A stretch of DNA of 64,000 nt, taken from Solitalea canadensis DSM 3403. GTDB taxonomy: Bacteria > Bacteroidota > Bacteroidia > Sphingobacteriales > Sphingobacteriaceae. A program made the translations under genes and the position numbers. Shown one piece after another: positions 53,886 to 60,707 of this stretch (its first letter is position 1; every line of letters starts with the position of its first letter). The DNA lies in NCBI RefSeq assembly GCF_000242635.2, contig NC_017770.1:3112669-3176668 (forward strand), given 5' to 3'. The notes below the pieces were generated by a model that saw only the letters and a program-made list of their open reading frames with translations, was not told the origin of the DNA and made no database searches.

Positions 53886-54254
53886 ATAATTTATTATAGT
53901 TTAAATAGATTTATTATTAATAGCCTAAGTAGAATATGATCACTTCACAACATTTTATTTCTGTTTTAAAAAAATGTGAAAGGCGATATAGTTTTCACAA
54001 GAGAGAGAGTAATTCATTGTAATTCAATACAATATTAAAACTTATTTTTTAGTAGGCAAAAAATTCCACATGGGAAATTTTATATACAATTAGTACCTAT
54101 TTAATTACTGTCAGATAATCAGATAGTTAGACTAGTAAAATTTTATTAATAAAAAATAATAAAAGTCATTATTTATAAACAATTAGTAACTAAATCTTTA
54201 AAAACAAAAAAAATTATACTTTTACATCATAAAAATGAATATAACTTAATTAAA
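53886..54254. other. AT-rich divergent promoter region
   Basis: About 370 bases, strongly AT-rich, between the divergent tail-collar and metallophosphatase genes. A TACTTTTA (one mismatch to TAnnTTTG) at 54217-54224 may be the rightward promoter. A short palindromic pattern CAGATAATCAGATAG is at about 54112-54126. No ORF or RNA gene seen. Confidence 0.4.
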
Positions 54255-55172
54255 ATGACTAATAATCGCAGAAAATTTCTTCTAAATAGCGCTCTATTAT
54301 CGGGTACATTTTTCCTCAGCAATCCATTGAAAACTGTTGCTCAGATTACGAAACGAGCTAACGAATTGGAGAATATCCACGATACATTAACTATCTACCA
54401 TACGAATGATTTACATGGAGAGTTAGGAAATCAATTAAGTTCAAAAAATGGCTTATCTTTTATTAAGGGGAAATTATCTCAGAATGAAGATTCGGGTTTG
54501 ATGTTAGATGCAGGTGACTTTTTGAGTGGAACTGGTGATTTAAGTGCAGATAAAAAAATGATCGGTACTATGAATAATACCGGATACCATATTGCTACAT
54601 TAGGTAATAAGGAACTTGAAAACGGAGAGGAATATCTATCTGATTTGATTTCTTTTATGAATTTCAATTTAGTTAACTGCAACTATTCATTTAATAATTC
54701 TTCACTTACATCAAAAGTTAACCCGTATGTAATTTTTAAGTCAGGGAGAATGAAGATTGGTGTAACCGGAGTTGGGGCTGAGTTAACTAATAACAGTATT
54801 CATTTTAACAATCCGTATACCAGCGCAACAAAAGTGGCTACCTTATTAAAAAATGAGAAGCAATGCGATATTGTAATCTGCCTTTCTCATTTGGGTATGA
54901 ATTCAATGGGATTCAATAATAAAGATTTCGCTGCTGCCTCTGAAAATATAGATATCATCATCGGTGGACATGGTGAAAATGCACAACTAAATCCTTATGT
55001 ATTAAGAAATAAACTTAAGGAACAAGTTATTTTACGCCAGGGATTATCTAATGGTTCTATGTTAGGAAAAATGACCTTTAAGCATAATGATCAGAAAGAA
55101 GTAAGGGCTGTGGATTTCAGGAAATTCTTATCTGCTCCTAAAGCTTCTGTTGAATCGATTGTACAGGCATAG
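54255..55172 (+). CDS. 5'-nucleotidase/metallophosphatase-fold protein with altered catalytic residues
   Basis: 305 residues, ATG start. An N-terminal twin-arginine-like signal (NNRRKFLLNSALLSGTFFLS) suggests export by Tat. The metallophosphoesterase domain follows the UshA pattern: TNDLHGEL (50-57), LDAGDFLSG (84-92), LSHLG with His212. But the GNHEFD block is GNKELE (117-122), replacing the catalytic His and Asp of the dyad by Lys and Glu, and GGHTH is GGHGE, replacing the second His by Glu. The C-terminal nucleotide-binding domain is absent. It may be a pseudoenzyme or act on a different substrate. It is the first of four same-strand genes leading to APS kinase and PhyH. Confidence 0.85.
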   Translation: MTNNRRKFLLNSALLSGTFFLSNPLKTVAQITKRANELENIHDTLTIYHTNDLHGELGNQLSSKNGLSFIKGKLSQNEDSGLMLDAGDFLSGTGDLSADKKMIGTMNNTGYHIATLGNKELENGEEYLSDLISFMNFNLVNCNYSFNNSSLTSKVNPYVIFKSGRMKIGVTGVGAELTNNSIHFNNPYTSATKVATLLKNEKQCDIVICLSHLGMNSMGFNNKDFAAASENIDIIIGGHGENAQLNPYVLRNKLKEQVILRQGLSNGSMLGKMTFKHNDQKEVRAVDFRKFLSAPKASVESIVQA

Positions 55173-55186
55173 CAGTTCGTATTTGA

Positions 55187-55681
55187 ATGCATAAAGATAT
55201 CACCACTTTATTTGTCGATTTTCTAAAGGAAATTGGCATTGGTGTTTCATTTAAGTCAATAACGGAGCCTACAATTGTACCCGGGGTTACTATTCAAAAG
55301 GGAAGTGTGGTTATTGATCAGGAGCAACTTCTTTATCCGGGTGACATTTTACATGAAGCCGGACATATTGCTGTAATGCCTCCCGAGATCAGACCTACTT
55401 TAGATGGAACTCTTAATGATTGTGATTTGCATCGTGGAGGTGAATTGATGGCAATTGCCTGGTCGTATGCTGCCTGCATCCATTTAAAAATTGATCCTCA
55501 TATTGTTTTCCATGAATTTGGTTATAAAGATTCAGGTGCCAATTTAGTGGATAACTTCCAAAAGAAACAATTTGTTGGTGTTTCAACTTTACAATGGTGT
55601 GGCATGACGAATGATCCGACTTCTAATAAAGATCTTTCTCTTCCTATGTTTCCGATAATGAAATCATGGCTCAGACCTTAA
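55187..55681 (+). CDS. Unrecognised protein with HEAGH metallopeptidase-like motif
   Basis: 164 residues, ATG start, 14 bp after the previous gene. The clearest feature is DILHEAGHIAVMPPEIRP with HEAGH at 56-60, the zinc-binding HExxH of gluzincin peptidases. GGELMAIAWSYAACIHL follows, where Glu86 (26 residues after the second His) is placed like a third zinc ligand. No signal peptide, so it is cytoplasmic. Further His residues (HIVFHEFGY) could also bind metal. I do not recognise a family. Its position between an exported phosphatase-like protein and APS kinase suggests a processing or maturation role in the same system, but that is inference. Confidence 0.8.
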   Translation: MHKDITTLFVDFLKEIGIGVSFKSITEPTIVPGVTIQKGSVVIDQEQLLYPGDILHEAGHIAVMPPEIRPTLDGTLNDCDLHRGGELMAIAWSYAACIHLKIDPHIVFHEFGYKDSGANLVDNFQKKQFVGVSTLQWCGMTNDPTSNKDLSLPMFPIMKSWLRP

Positions 55682-55691
55682 AAGTTGCTGT

Positions 55692-56261
55692 ATGATAATT
55701 ATTCAGCTTACCGGACTTTCGGGATCAGGCAAAACTACTATTGCCACTTTAACAAAAGCTCAACTCACCTCGTTAGGTATAAAAACTGAAATTATTGATG
55801 GTGATACTTACCGGGAAACCTTGTGCAAAGATTTAGGGTTTTCAGAAGAAGACCGTAAAGAAAATATAAGAAGATTAGGGAACGTTGCTTATACGTTTGC
55901 CAAACAAGGGATTGTAAGTATTATTTCTGCTATTTCTCCTTTTGAAAGTAGCAGGCAGGAGTTAACCACCAACTATGGAGCCAAAATCGTTTGGATTAAT
56001 TGTCCATTAGCATTATTGATTGAAAGAGACACAAAAGGCTTATATCGTAAGGCGTTACTACCACAAGGTAATCCGGAAAGAATTGAAAATTTCACAGGCA
56101 TTAGTCAACAATACGACACACCCACAAAACCGGATCTGGTAATAACAACTGATTCCGAACCTAAAGAGGAATCTGCATCACGATTAACCAGCTATATTCT
56201 TAAAGAACTAAATTTGTTTAATTACCCAAATGTTCCTCTTTCAAAGGAGCTGTCATTATAA
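55692..56261 (+). CDS. cysC: Adenylyl-sulfate (APS) kinase
   Basis: 189 residues, ATG start, 10 bp after the HEAGH gene. P-loop QLTGLSGSGKTTIATL, then the CysC set: DGDTYRETLCKDLGFSEEDR, KENIRRLGNVAYTFAKQG, IISAISPFESSRQELTTNY, and ERDTKGLYRKA with FTGISQQYDTP. All substrate-binding signatures look intact. It phosphorylates APS to PAPS, the universal sulfate donor. There is no sulfate adenylyltransferase (cysD/N) here, and none of the reductive assimilation genes, so its local role is best explained by the sulfotransferase at 57391-58356. Confidence 0.95.
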   Translation: MIIIQLTGLSGSGKTTIATLTKAQLTSLGIKTEIIDGDTYRETLCKDLGFSEEDRKENIRRLGNVAYTFAKQGIVSIISAISPFESSRQELTTNYGAKIVWINCPLALLIERDTKGLYRKALLPQGNPERIENFTGISQQYDTPTKPDLVITTDSEPKEESASRLTSYILKELNLFNYPNVPLSKELSL

Positions 56262-56267
56262 TAATCA

Positions 56268-57287
56268 ATGAAAGAACTTATTGCAGATACCTTAGAAACA
56301 GGAAAAATACCTGCCTATCACTTAAAACGTTTCTGGAGCAAAACCATAAAAAAACGTGAAGGAACTATTGCACAAGATGCTTTTCTTGACGAATGGCAAT
56401 TAGATAGCTCTTTGTTAAATATTTTGAGCGTAGGAATTGAGCAAACGATTATTTATCTATACCACCATAACCCAAGCTTTGAAAAATTTGAGGATTGGAT
56501 TTTGGCACTAAATAATAACCAGTTATCGAGTGCTAAGATTGAGCAATTTAATGCTTCTATCTCAAAAGATAACACGCTTGAAACATCAAACATTTTAACG
56601 GATTATTTATTAACCGAAGCAGATCTTGCTTTCTGGAGGGAAAATGGTTATCTGATTATTCGTAATGCCATTGCTAAAGAAGACTGCGATGCAGTGATAA
56701 GTGCAATTTGTGAATTTATTCAGGTTGATTTAACTAATCCTTCAAGTTGGTATTATGATCATCCGGCCAAACAAGGAATTATGGTTCAACTCTTTCAGCA
56801 TCCCGCTTTGGAGAAAAATCGAAATTCCCAAAAAATCAGGTCTGTTTATGAACAGCTGTGGAACCGAAGTGATCTTTTTGTAAGTACTGACAGAGTAAGC
56901 TTTAACCCGCCTGAATGCGAATACTGGAAGTTTCCAGGACCAAAAATGCATTGGGATGTAAGTCTTGAGCTACCTATTCCATTTGGACTACAAGGCTTAT
57001 TATACTTGTCGGACACCCAAGCAAATCAGGGAGCTTTTACATTGGTCCCTGGCTTTCAAAATAAGATTGAAGCATGGATCAATAGCTTACCAGCGGGAGT
57101 TGATCCAAGATTTCTGAATCTACATGCATTAGGATCTGTACCAATTGCAGCCAATGCAGGTGATTTTATCGTTTGGCACCAGGCTCTCCCACATGGAAGC
57201 AGCCCAAATACGGCTAACTTACCACGTATGGTACAGTACATTAACTACGCACCTATTGATGCTGAAATAAAAACTGAATGGAAATAG
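56268..57287 (+). CDS. PhyH-family Fe(II)/2-oxoglutarate dioxygenase with N-terminal extension
   Basis: 339 residues, ATG start, 6 bp after cysC, so surely cotranscribed. The first about 110 residues form a helical extension (IADTLETGKIPAYHLKRFWS, LLNILSVGIEQTIIYLYHHN) that I do not recognise. The dioxygenase domain runs from about 112 to 335: FWRENGYLIIRNAIAKEDCD, the iron-binding HxD in GPKMHWDVSLE (His228, Asp230), QGLLYLSDTQANQGAFTLVP, the distal His309 in WHQALPHGSSPN, and Arg320 for 2-oxoglutarate. It should hydroxylate a small molecule or side chain. Confidence 0.9.
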   Translation: MKELIADTLETGKIPAYHLKRFWSKTIKKREGTIAQDAFLDEWQLDSSLLNILSVGIEQTIIYLYHHNPSFEKFEDWILALNNNQLSSAKIEQFNASISKDNTLETSNILTDYLLTEADLAFWRENGYLIIRNAIAKEDCDAVISAICEFIQVDLTNPSSWYYDHPAKQGIMVQLFQHPALEKNRNSQKIRSVYEQLWNRSDLFVSTDRVSFNPPECEYWKFPGPKMHWDVSLELPIPFGLQGLLYLSDTQANQGAFTLVPGFQNKIEAWINSLPAGVDPRFLNLHALGSVPIAANAGDFIVWHQALPHGSSPNTANLPRMVQYINYAPIDAEIKTEWK

Positions 57288-57390
57288 TTGAGTTAGCCGT
57301 TAGTGATTAACCGTAAGCTATTAGAGATTAATTGAAGTTGTAACAGGTTAATTAGCTGTTAGTAATTAGAAATTAACTAAAGTTGCCTGT
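57288..57390. repeat. Degenerate TTAG-type direct repeats between convergent operons
   Basis: TTAGCCGTTAGTGATTA (57293) recurs as TTAGCTGTTAGTAATTA (57352), and ATTAGAGATTAATTGAAGTT (57320) recurs as ATTAGAAATTAACTAAAGTT (57365). No strong terminator hairpin is seen here although two operons converge. Confidence 0.55.
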
Positions 57391-58356
57391 TCAATGATTT
57401 CTCAGTTGTTCAAGCTTATGGTAAAGTTCCATAGCATCAGGTAATCCAGATATAGATAACTCGGTTTCTTGCTTTTCAGCAAATGGCTTATCTGGAAATT
57501 TGGAATGGAAACCACTGCGCTCGGTAACCTTTTGCAGAAAATCATCTTCAAGGGTTAATTGAGTAGCTTTGGCTATTTTTTGTACCAGAGTTACCGGACC
57601 CTCATCATAATTAACAAGCTGAACACGCGGATCTGCTGCAGCTATTTCAAGGTATTTTTGCTGATATTTAATCAAAACCTTTACTAAATAAGCGTCTAAA
57701 TCTGCCGTTATAACATCATCCCGCTTAAACCCAAAAAGTTCGGGTTCAATAATGCCTGGTACCGCTTGCATTCCACGAAGTTTTTGATGCGATCTGATTA
57801 CTTCATCAGGTTTCCGGTAAAGTAAAATAAATGGAACATCCGGATAGAGGGATCGATACATCTCGTAAAAAAAGATATGCCAGCTATCCGTTTTTACAAA
57901 CAGGCATTCTTCATTAAAACGACGTTTTCCAACTAATGCAATATTCGCTTTTAATGCTTTTTTTACTTCTGGGGCAGTAATATGCGATTGTTTAAATGGG
58001 GATCGAAGTATTTCATCAAACAGAGGTACTTCTGCCAGCGATATCCAGTTTTCATTTAATCCCAATAATTGAGATAATAAAGTAGAACCGCATCGGGAAA
58101 CATGAAAGATTATTGCCGTCGGATGAATGGCATCCACTGTTTCTCCCTGCCAAATCAAGCTCTCATAATCGCTAACCGTTCTTATATATTTGGAGTTATT
58201 TGCAAGACTTTTACACTTACCTACTGTCTCATCAAAAAAAGGCTCAATAAATCTTTTATTTTCAAGATAAAGCCATTCAAACATCCATTCTTGTTGCTCA
58301 AACCTTAGCTTATACGGTATCCAATCCGCTATCGGGCACTTAGAAATAACACTCAT
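57391..58356 (-). CDS. PAPS-dependent sulfotransferase-family protein
   Basis: 321 residues; the ATG follows the beta-hydroxylase stop codon without a gap, so the two are coupled. The 5'-phosphosulfate-binding loop is FHVSRCGSTLLSQLL (84-98; SRCGSTL is the expected S/R-x-G-S-T). The 3'-phosphate element is LLYRKPDEVIRSHQK (179-192, with Arg181 and Ser189). The ending FHSKFPDKPFAEKQETELSI resembles bacterial sulfotransferase_3-like proteins. No signal peptide, so it acts in the cytoplasm. It transfers sulfate from PAPS to a hydroxyl; the acceptor is unknown, and the adjacent hydroxylase could provide it. Confidence 0.87.
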   Translation of the reverse strand: MSVISKCPIADWIPYKLRFEQQEWMFEWLYLENKRFIEPFFDETVGKCKSLANNSKYIRTVSDYESLIWQGETVDAIHPTAIIFHVSRCGSTLLSQLLGLNENWISLAEVPLFDEILRSPFKQSHITAPEVKKALKANIALVGKRRFNEECLFVKTDSWHIFFYEMYRSLYPDVPFILLYRKPDEVIRSHQKLRGMQAVPGIIEPELFGFKRDDVITADLDAYLVKVLIKYQQKYLEIAAADPRVQLVNYDEGPVTLVQKIAKATQLTLEDDFLQKVTERSGFHSKFPDKPFAEKQETELSISGLPDAMELYHKLEQLRNH

Positions 58357-59049
58357 TTAAACTGCAGAACTACGTAATTGATCGATTAATTGCCTGGCTG
58401 TATCAGTATCCATACGTTCCAGTTCCGTTATCATTTTTGCCATCGTTTCCGGATCCTGTTTTTTTGATTGCATTTGCTTTTCTAAATCGAAGCAATAACC
58501 GCTTTCCGCAAAAACCTCATCAGACCAATTATTCCGTTTACAGTCAATCACTAAATGTATCCGGTTAATTGTCCCCCTGTTGGCTACACTATGTGGCAAG
58601 CTAAAATTTGCATACCAACATTCTCCGGGCTTCATTCTCAAATCATTACTATTTACAATAAAGTCAACATCCGGATTTGTTTGAATAGGAATATGAAGTC
58701 GAAAATAGCCATCCGAATAACCCAACTCCTGATCAACATGGGTTTTTATAATACTTCCGGGAGTTAATGATAATAATCGTATTGCTTCTTTTTCACAATT
58801 GATGGATTCGATCACTTCTGCAAAGTAGGAACACTGCTGTAGCAACGCTGTGTCTTTATACTCAGCACCCGGATGTGCATTAGCATCCGTTATATTTCCA
58901 CTAATTGATCTTAAGGAAATGCTTTTCCAATCGCCATTATAATCCCTTTGATTAAAATGATCAGTCCAATTGAGCGAAAGGCACTTTTCCAAATCCTTAA
59001 CTAATTTGTCTTCATCAAAGAAAAAAGGCAAACGAAAAAAGTCATTCAT
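58357..59049 (-). CDS. Aspartyl/asparaginyl beta-hydroxylase-family dioxygenase
   Basis: 230 residues, ATG start. The Asp/Asn hydroxylase fold is clear: LLSLTPGSIIKTHVDQELGY with iron ligands His104 and Asp106, RLHIPIQTNPDVDFIVN, MKPGECWYANFSLPHSVANR with distal His153, and RIHLVIDCKRN with the 2-oxoglutarate-binding Arg163. It lacks any membrane anchor, unlike the eukaryotic enzyme. It hydroxylates the beta carbon of Asp/Asn (or a related position) in a peptide or small molecule. It is the first gene of a two-gene operon with the sulfotransferase, facing the cysC-phyH operon. Confidence 0.9.
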   Translation of the reverse strand: MNDFFRLPFFFDEDKLVKDLEKCLSLNWTDHFNQRDYNGDWKSISLRSISGNITDANAHPGAEYKDTALLQQCSYFAEVIESINCEKEAIRLLSLTPGSIIKTHVDQELGYSDGYFRLHIPIQTNPDVDFIVNSNDLRMKPGECWYANFSLPHSVANRGTINRIHLVIDCKRNNWSDEVFAESGYCFDLEKQMQSKKQDPETMAKMITELERMDTDTARQLIDQLRSSAV

Positions 59050-59165
59050 ACTTTGAAATTGAAGACCTAAAATAGAAAATAAATCTTAGTACGAATCATA
59101 ATTCTACAACACCAAAATTACCACTAAACCCACGGAAAACACCACTACCTGTCATAATTTGCTGG

Positions 59166-59173
59166 TACTTTTG
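59166..59173 (+). promoter_or_regulatory. TAnnTTTG box of the DUF983 gene
   Basis: TACTTTTG, full match, 25 bases before the ATG at 59198. The TTG at 59159 that would extend the reading frame lies upstream of this box, so it would not be transcribed from it. Confidence 0.55.
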
Positions 59174-59197
59174 TTATTAATAATAATTGATGATTGT

Positions 59198-59605
59198 ATG
59201 GCTATTTCGAAAACACAAGCGATTTTTCAGCAAAAATGCCCTCGCTGTCACGAAGGACATCTATTTGAACATCCTACCTATAGTTTTGGGTATCAGAAAA
59301 TGCATACCAATTGTCCGGTTTGTGGACTACGTTATGAAATTGAGCCGGGTTTCTTTTGGGGAGGTATGTACTTTAGTTATGCTCTTAATGTTGCACAGAG
59401 TGTAATTTTAGGCTTTGCTACTTACTTTATATTCGGTAACCCAACTGCCTGGGTTTACCTGACAATAATTATTGGAGGCATCTTTGTATTTATGCCGCTT
59501 AATTTCAGACTGGGACGAGTATTTATGCTACACTTATTCGGATCCATTGATTATGACCCTAAATACAGTAAAGGCAAGATCTTAAAACCCGCGGCAAATC
59601 AGTAA
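59198..59605 (+). CDS. DUF983-family zinc-ribbon membrane protein
   Basis: About 135 residues from ATG 59198 (MAISKTQAIFQQKCPRCHEG). Two CxxC pairs (CPRC near 14, CPVC near 43) form a zinc ribbon before two membrane segments (about 63-85 and 88-108). The family motif YEIEPGFFWGGMYFSYALNV and the tail RVFMLHLFGSIDYDPKY are present. DUF983 proteins are inner-membrane proteins without a proven role. Its stop codon overlaps the end of the convergent AraC gene by a few bases. Confidence 0.9.
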   Translation: MAISKTQAIFQQKCPRCHEGHLFEHPTYSFGYQKMHTNCPVCGLRYEIEPGFFWGGMYFSYALNVAQSVILGFATYFIFGNPTAWVYLTIIIGGIFVFMPLNFRLGRVFMLHLFGSIDYDPKYSKGKILKPAANQ

Positions 59606-60492
59606 CCGTTAAATGATTTTTTAAACTCTTCGGGTGTAAGGTTGGTATACTTCTTAAAAAACTTGGTAAAATAGGAGTTATCGGTAAACCCCAGACTGTA
59701 AGCTATTGTTGAAATACTTGCATCGAGGTTTACCAATTGCCTTTTTGCTTCCAAAACAATACGCTCTCTAATTATCTCTCCGGCCGATTTGTTTAACAGG
59801 TTTGAGCACAGCGTGTTTAAATGATTTGGAGTAATACTTAACATTTCTGCATAATCTTTGGGTAATTTATACTCACTATAATGCTGGTTTACCAACCTTC
59901 TAAATCTAAACAAAAGCTGCAGTCCGGGCTTCAACACATCCCCCGCTTTGTTTTTATTGTTTTCGGAACGTCCCGCGAGAATAAACAATGATAACATCAG
60001 CAATCGAACTTTATCCTTAGTAAATGGTCGGGTTACCTGTGTTTCATTTACTACCGACGAAAGCAGTTGAATAGCTTCTTTGAGTTCACTCTCATTAAAG
60101 GTAACGATATTCTCTCCTGTTACTCCTCCCAAAAAACTAAACCTTTCAAGGTAATGATCATCGGAAAGGAATGAATGAAACAGCTCTTCGGAAAAATTAA
60201 CGACATACCCGTCCAATTCTCCTTCAAATTCCCAACTATGAACCTGTCCGGGTATCATAAAATAAACCTGTCCGACTTCAACCGGAAACCGCTCAAAATC
60301 AATTGTATGAAAGCCAGCTCCTTTGGTAAACAACAATAAATGATAAAATGAATGACCGTGCGGTCGATGCAAATTGGGGTGTTTTTGGAGGTACAGGGAA
60401 AAAGGCTCAGCCATAATATCATCATGAAAATGATCGGAGCCCTTAATTGTACAAATATTATAAACAGGAAGTGTGTCCTTAACTTTTTGCAT
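59599..60492 (-). CDS. AraC-family transcriptional regulator with cupin sensor
   Basis: 297 residues, ATG start. An N-terminal cupin/AraC-binding domain (about 25-165; FYHLLLFTKGAGFHTIDFER, VGQVYFMIPGQVHSWEFEGE) is followed by two HTH motifs (KDYAEMLSITPNHLNTLCSN and STIAYSLGFTDNSYFTKFFK, then KYTNLTPEEFKKSF). Bacteroidota members with this layout usually control small transport or redox genes. The effector and targets are unknown; the gene is not near an obvious partner. Confidence 0.93.
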   Translation of the reverse strand: MQKVKDTLPVYNICTIKGSDHFHDDIMAEPFSLYLQKHPNLHRPHGHSFYHLLLFTKGAGFHTIDFERFPVEVGQVYFMIPGQVHSWEFEGELDGYVVNFSEELFHSFLSDDHYLERFSFLGGVTGENIVTFNESELKEAIQLLSSVVNETQVTRPFTKDKVRLLMLSLFILAGRSENNKNKAGDVLKPGLQLLFRFRRLVNQHYSEYKLPKDYAEMLSITPNHLNTLCSNLLNKSAGEIIRERIVLEAKRQLVNLDASISTIAYSLGFTDNSYFTKFFKKYTNLTPEEFKKSFNGY

Positions 60493-60569
60493 TGTTTACA
60501 AATATACCGCTATTGAGGTATTATTTATGGAGGGTTTTAGGTTCTTATAATGGACTGCACTCGAACTAT

Positions 60570-60667
60570 AACACACCCCCAGCCCCTCTCAAGAGGGGAA
60601 CCTCTCTGCGTAATGGATCAACGTAGTTGATCAAGATTCCCCTCTTGAGAGGGGTTAGGGGTGTGTT
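60570..60667. repeat. 98-bp nested palindromic element (MITE/REP-like)
   Basis: Outer arms of about 31 bp (start ACACACCCCCAGCCCCTCTC, end GAGAGGGGTTAGGGGTGTGT) match with one difference. Each arm contains its own palindrome (CCCCTCTCAAGAGGGG and CCCCTCTTGAGAGGGG). The centre carries a third hairpin GATCAAC/GTTGATC. It sits between the araC start and the lpdA stop. CCCCTCTCAAGAGGGG-type elements are dispersed in several Bacteroidota genomes. No transposase is inside. Confidence 0.8.
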
Positions 60668-60707
60668 ACTACCTGAAAGTAATTACTGATTAGCAGTCGA
60701 TTCCAAT

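Noticed and set aside
59159-59197. TTG start of the DUF983 gene
   Set aside because: It is upstream of the TACTTTTG box. The ATG at 59198 gives the usual length and N-terminus.
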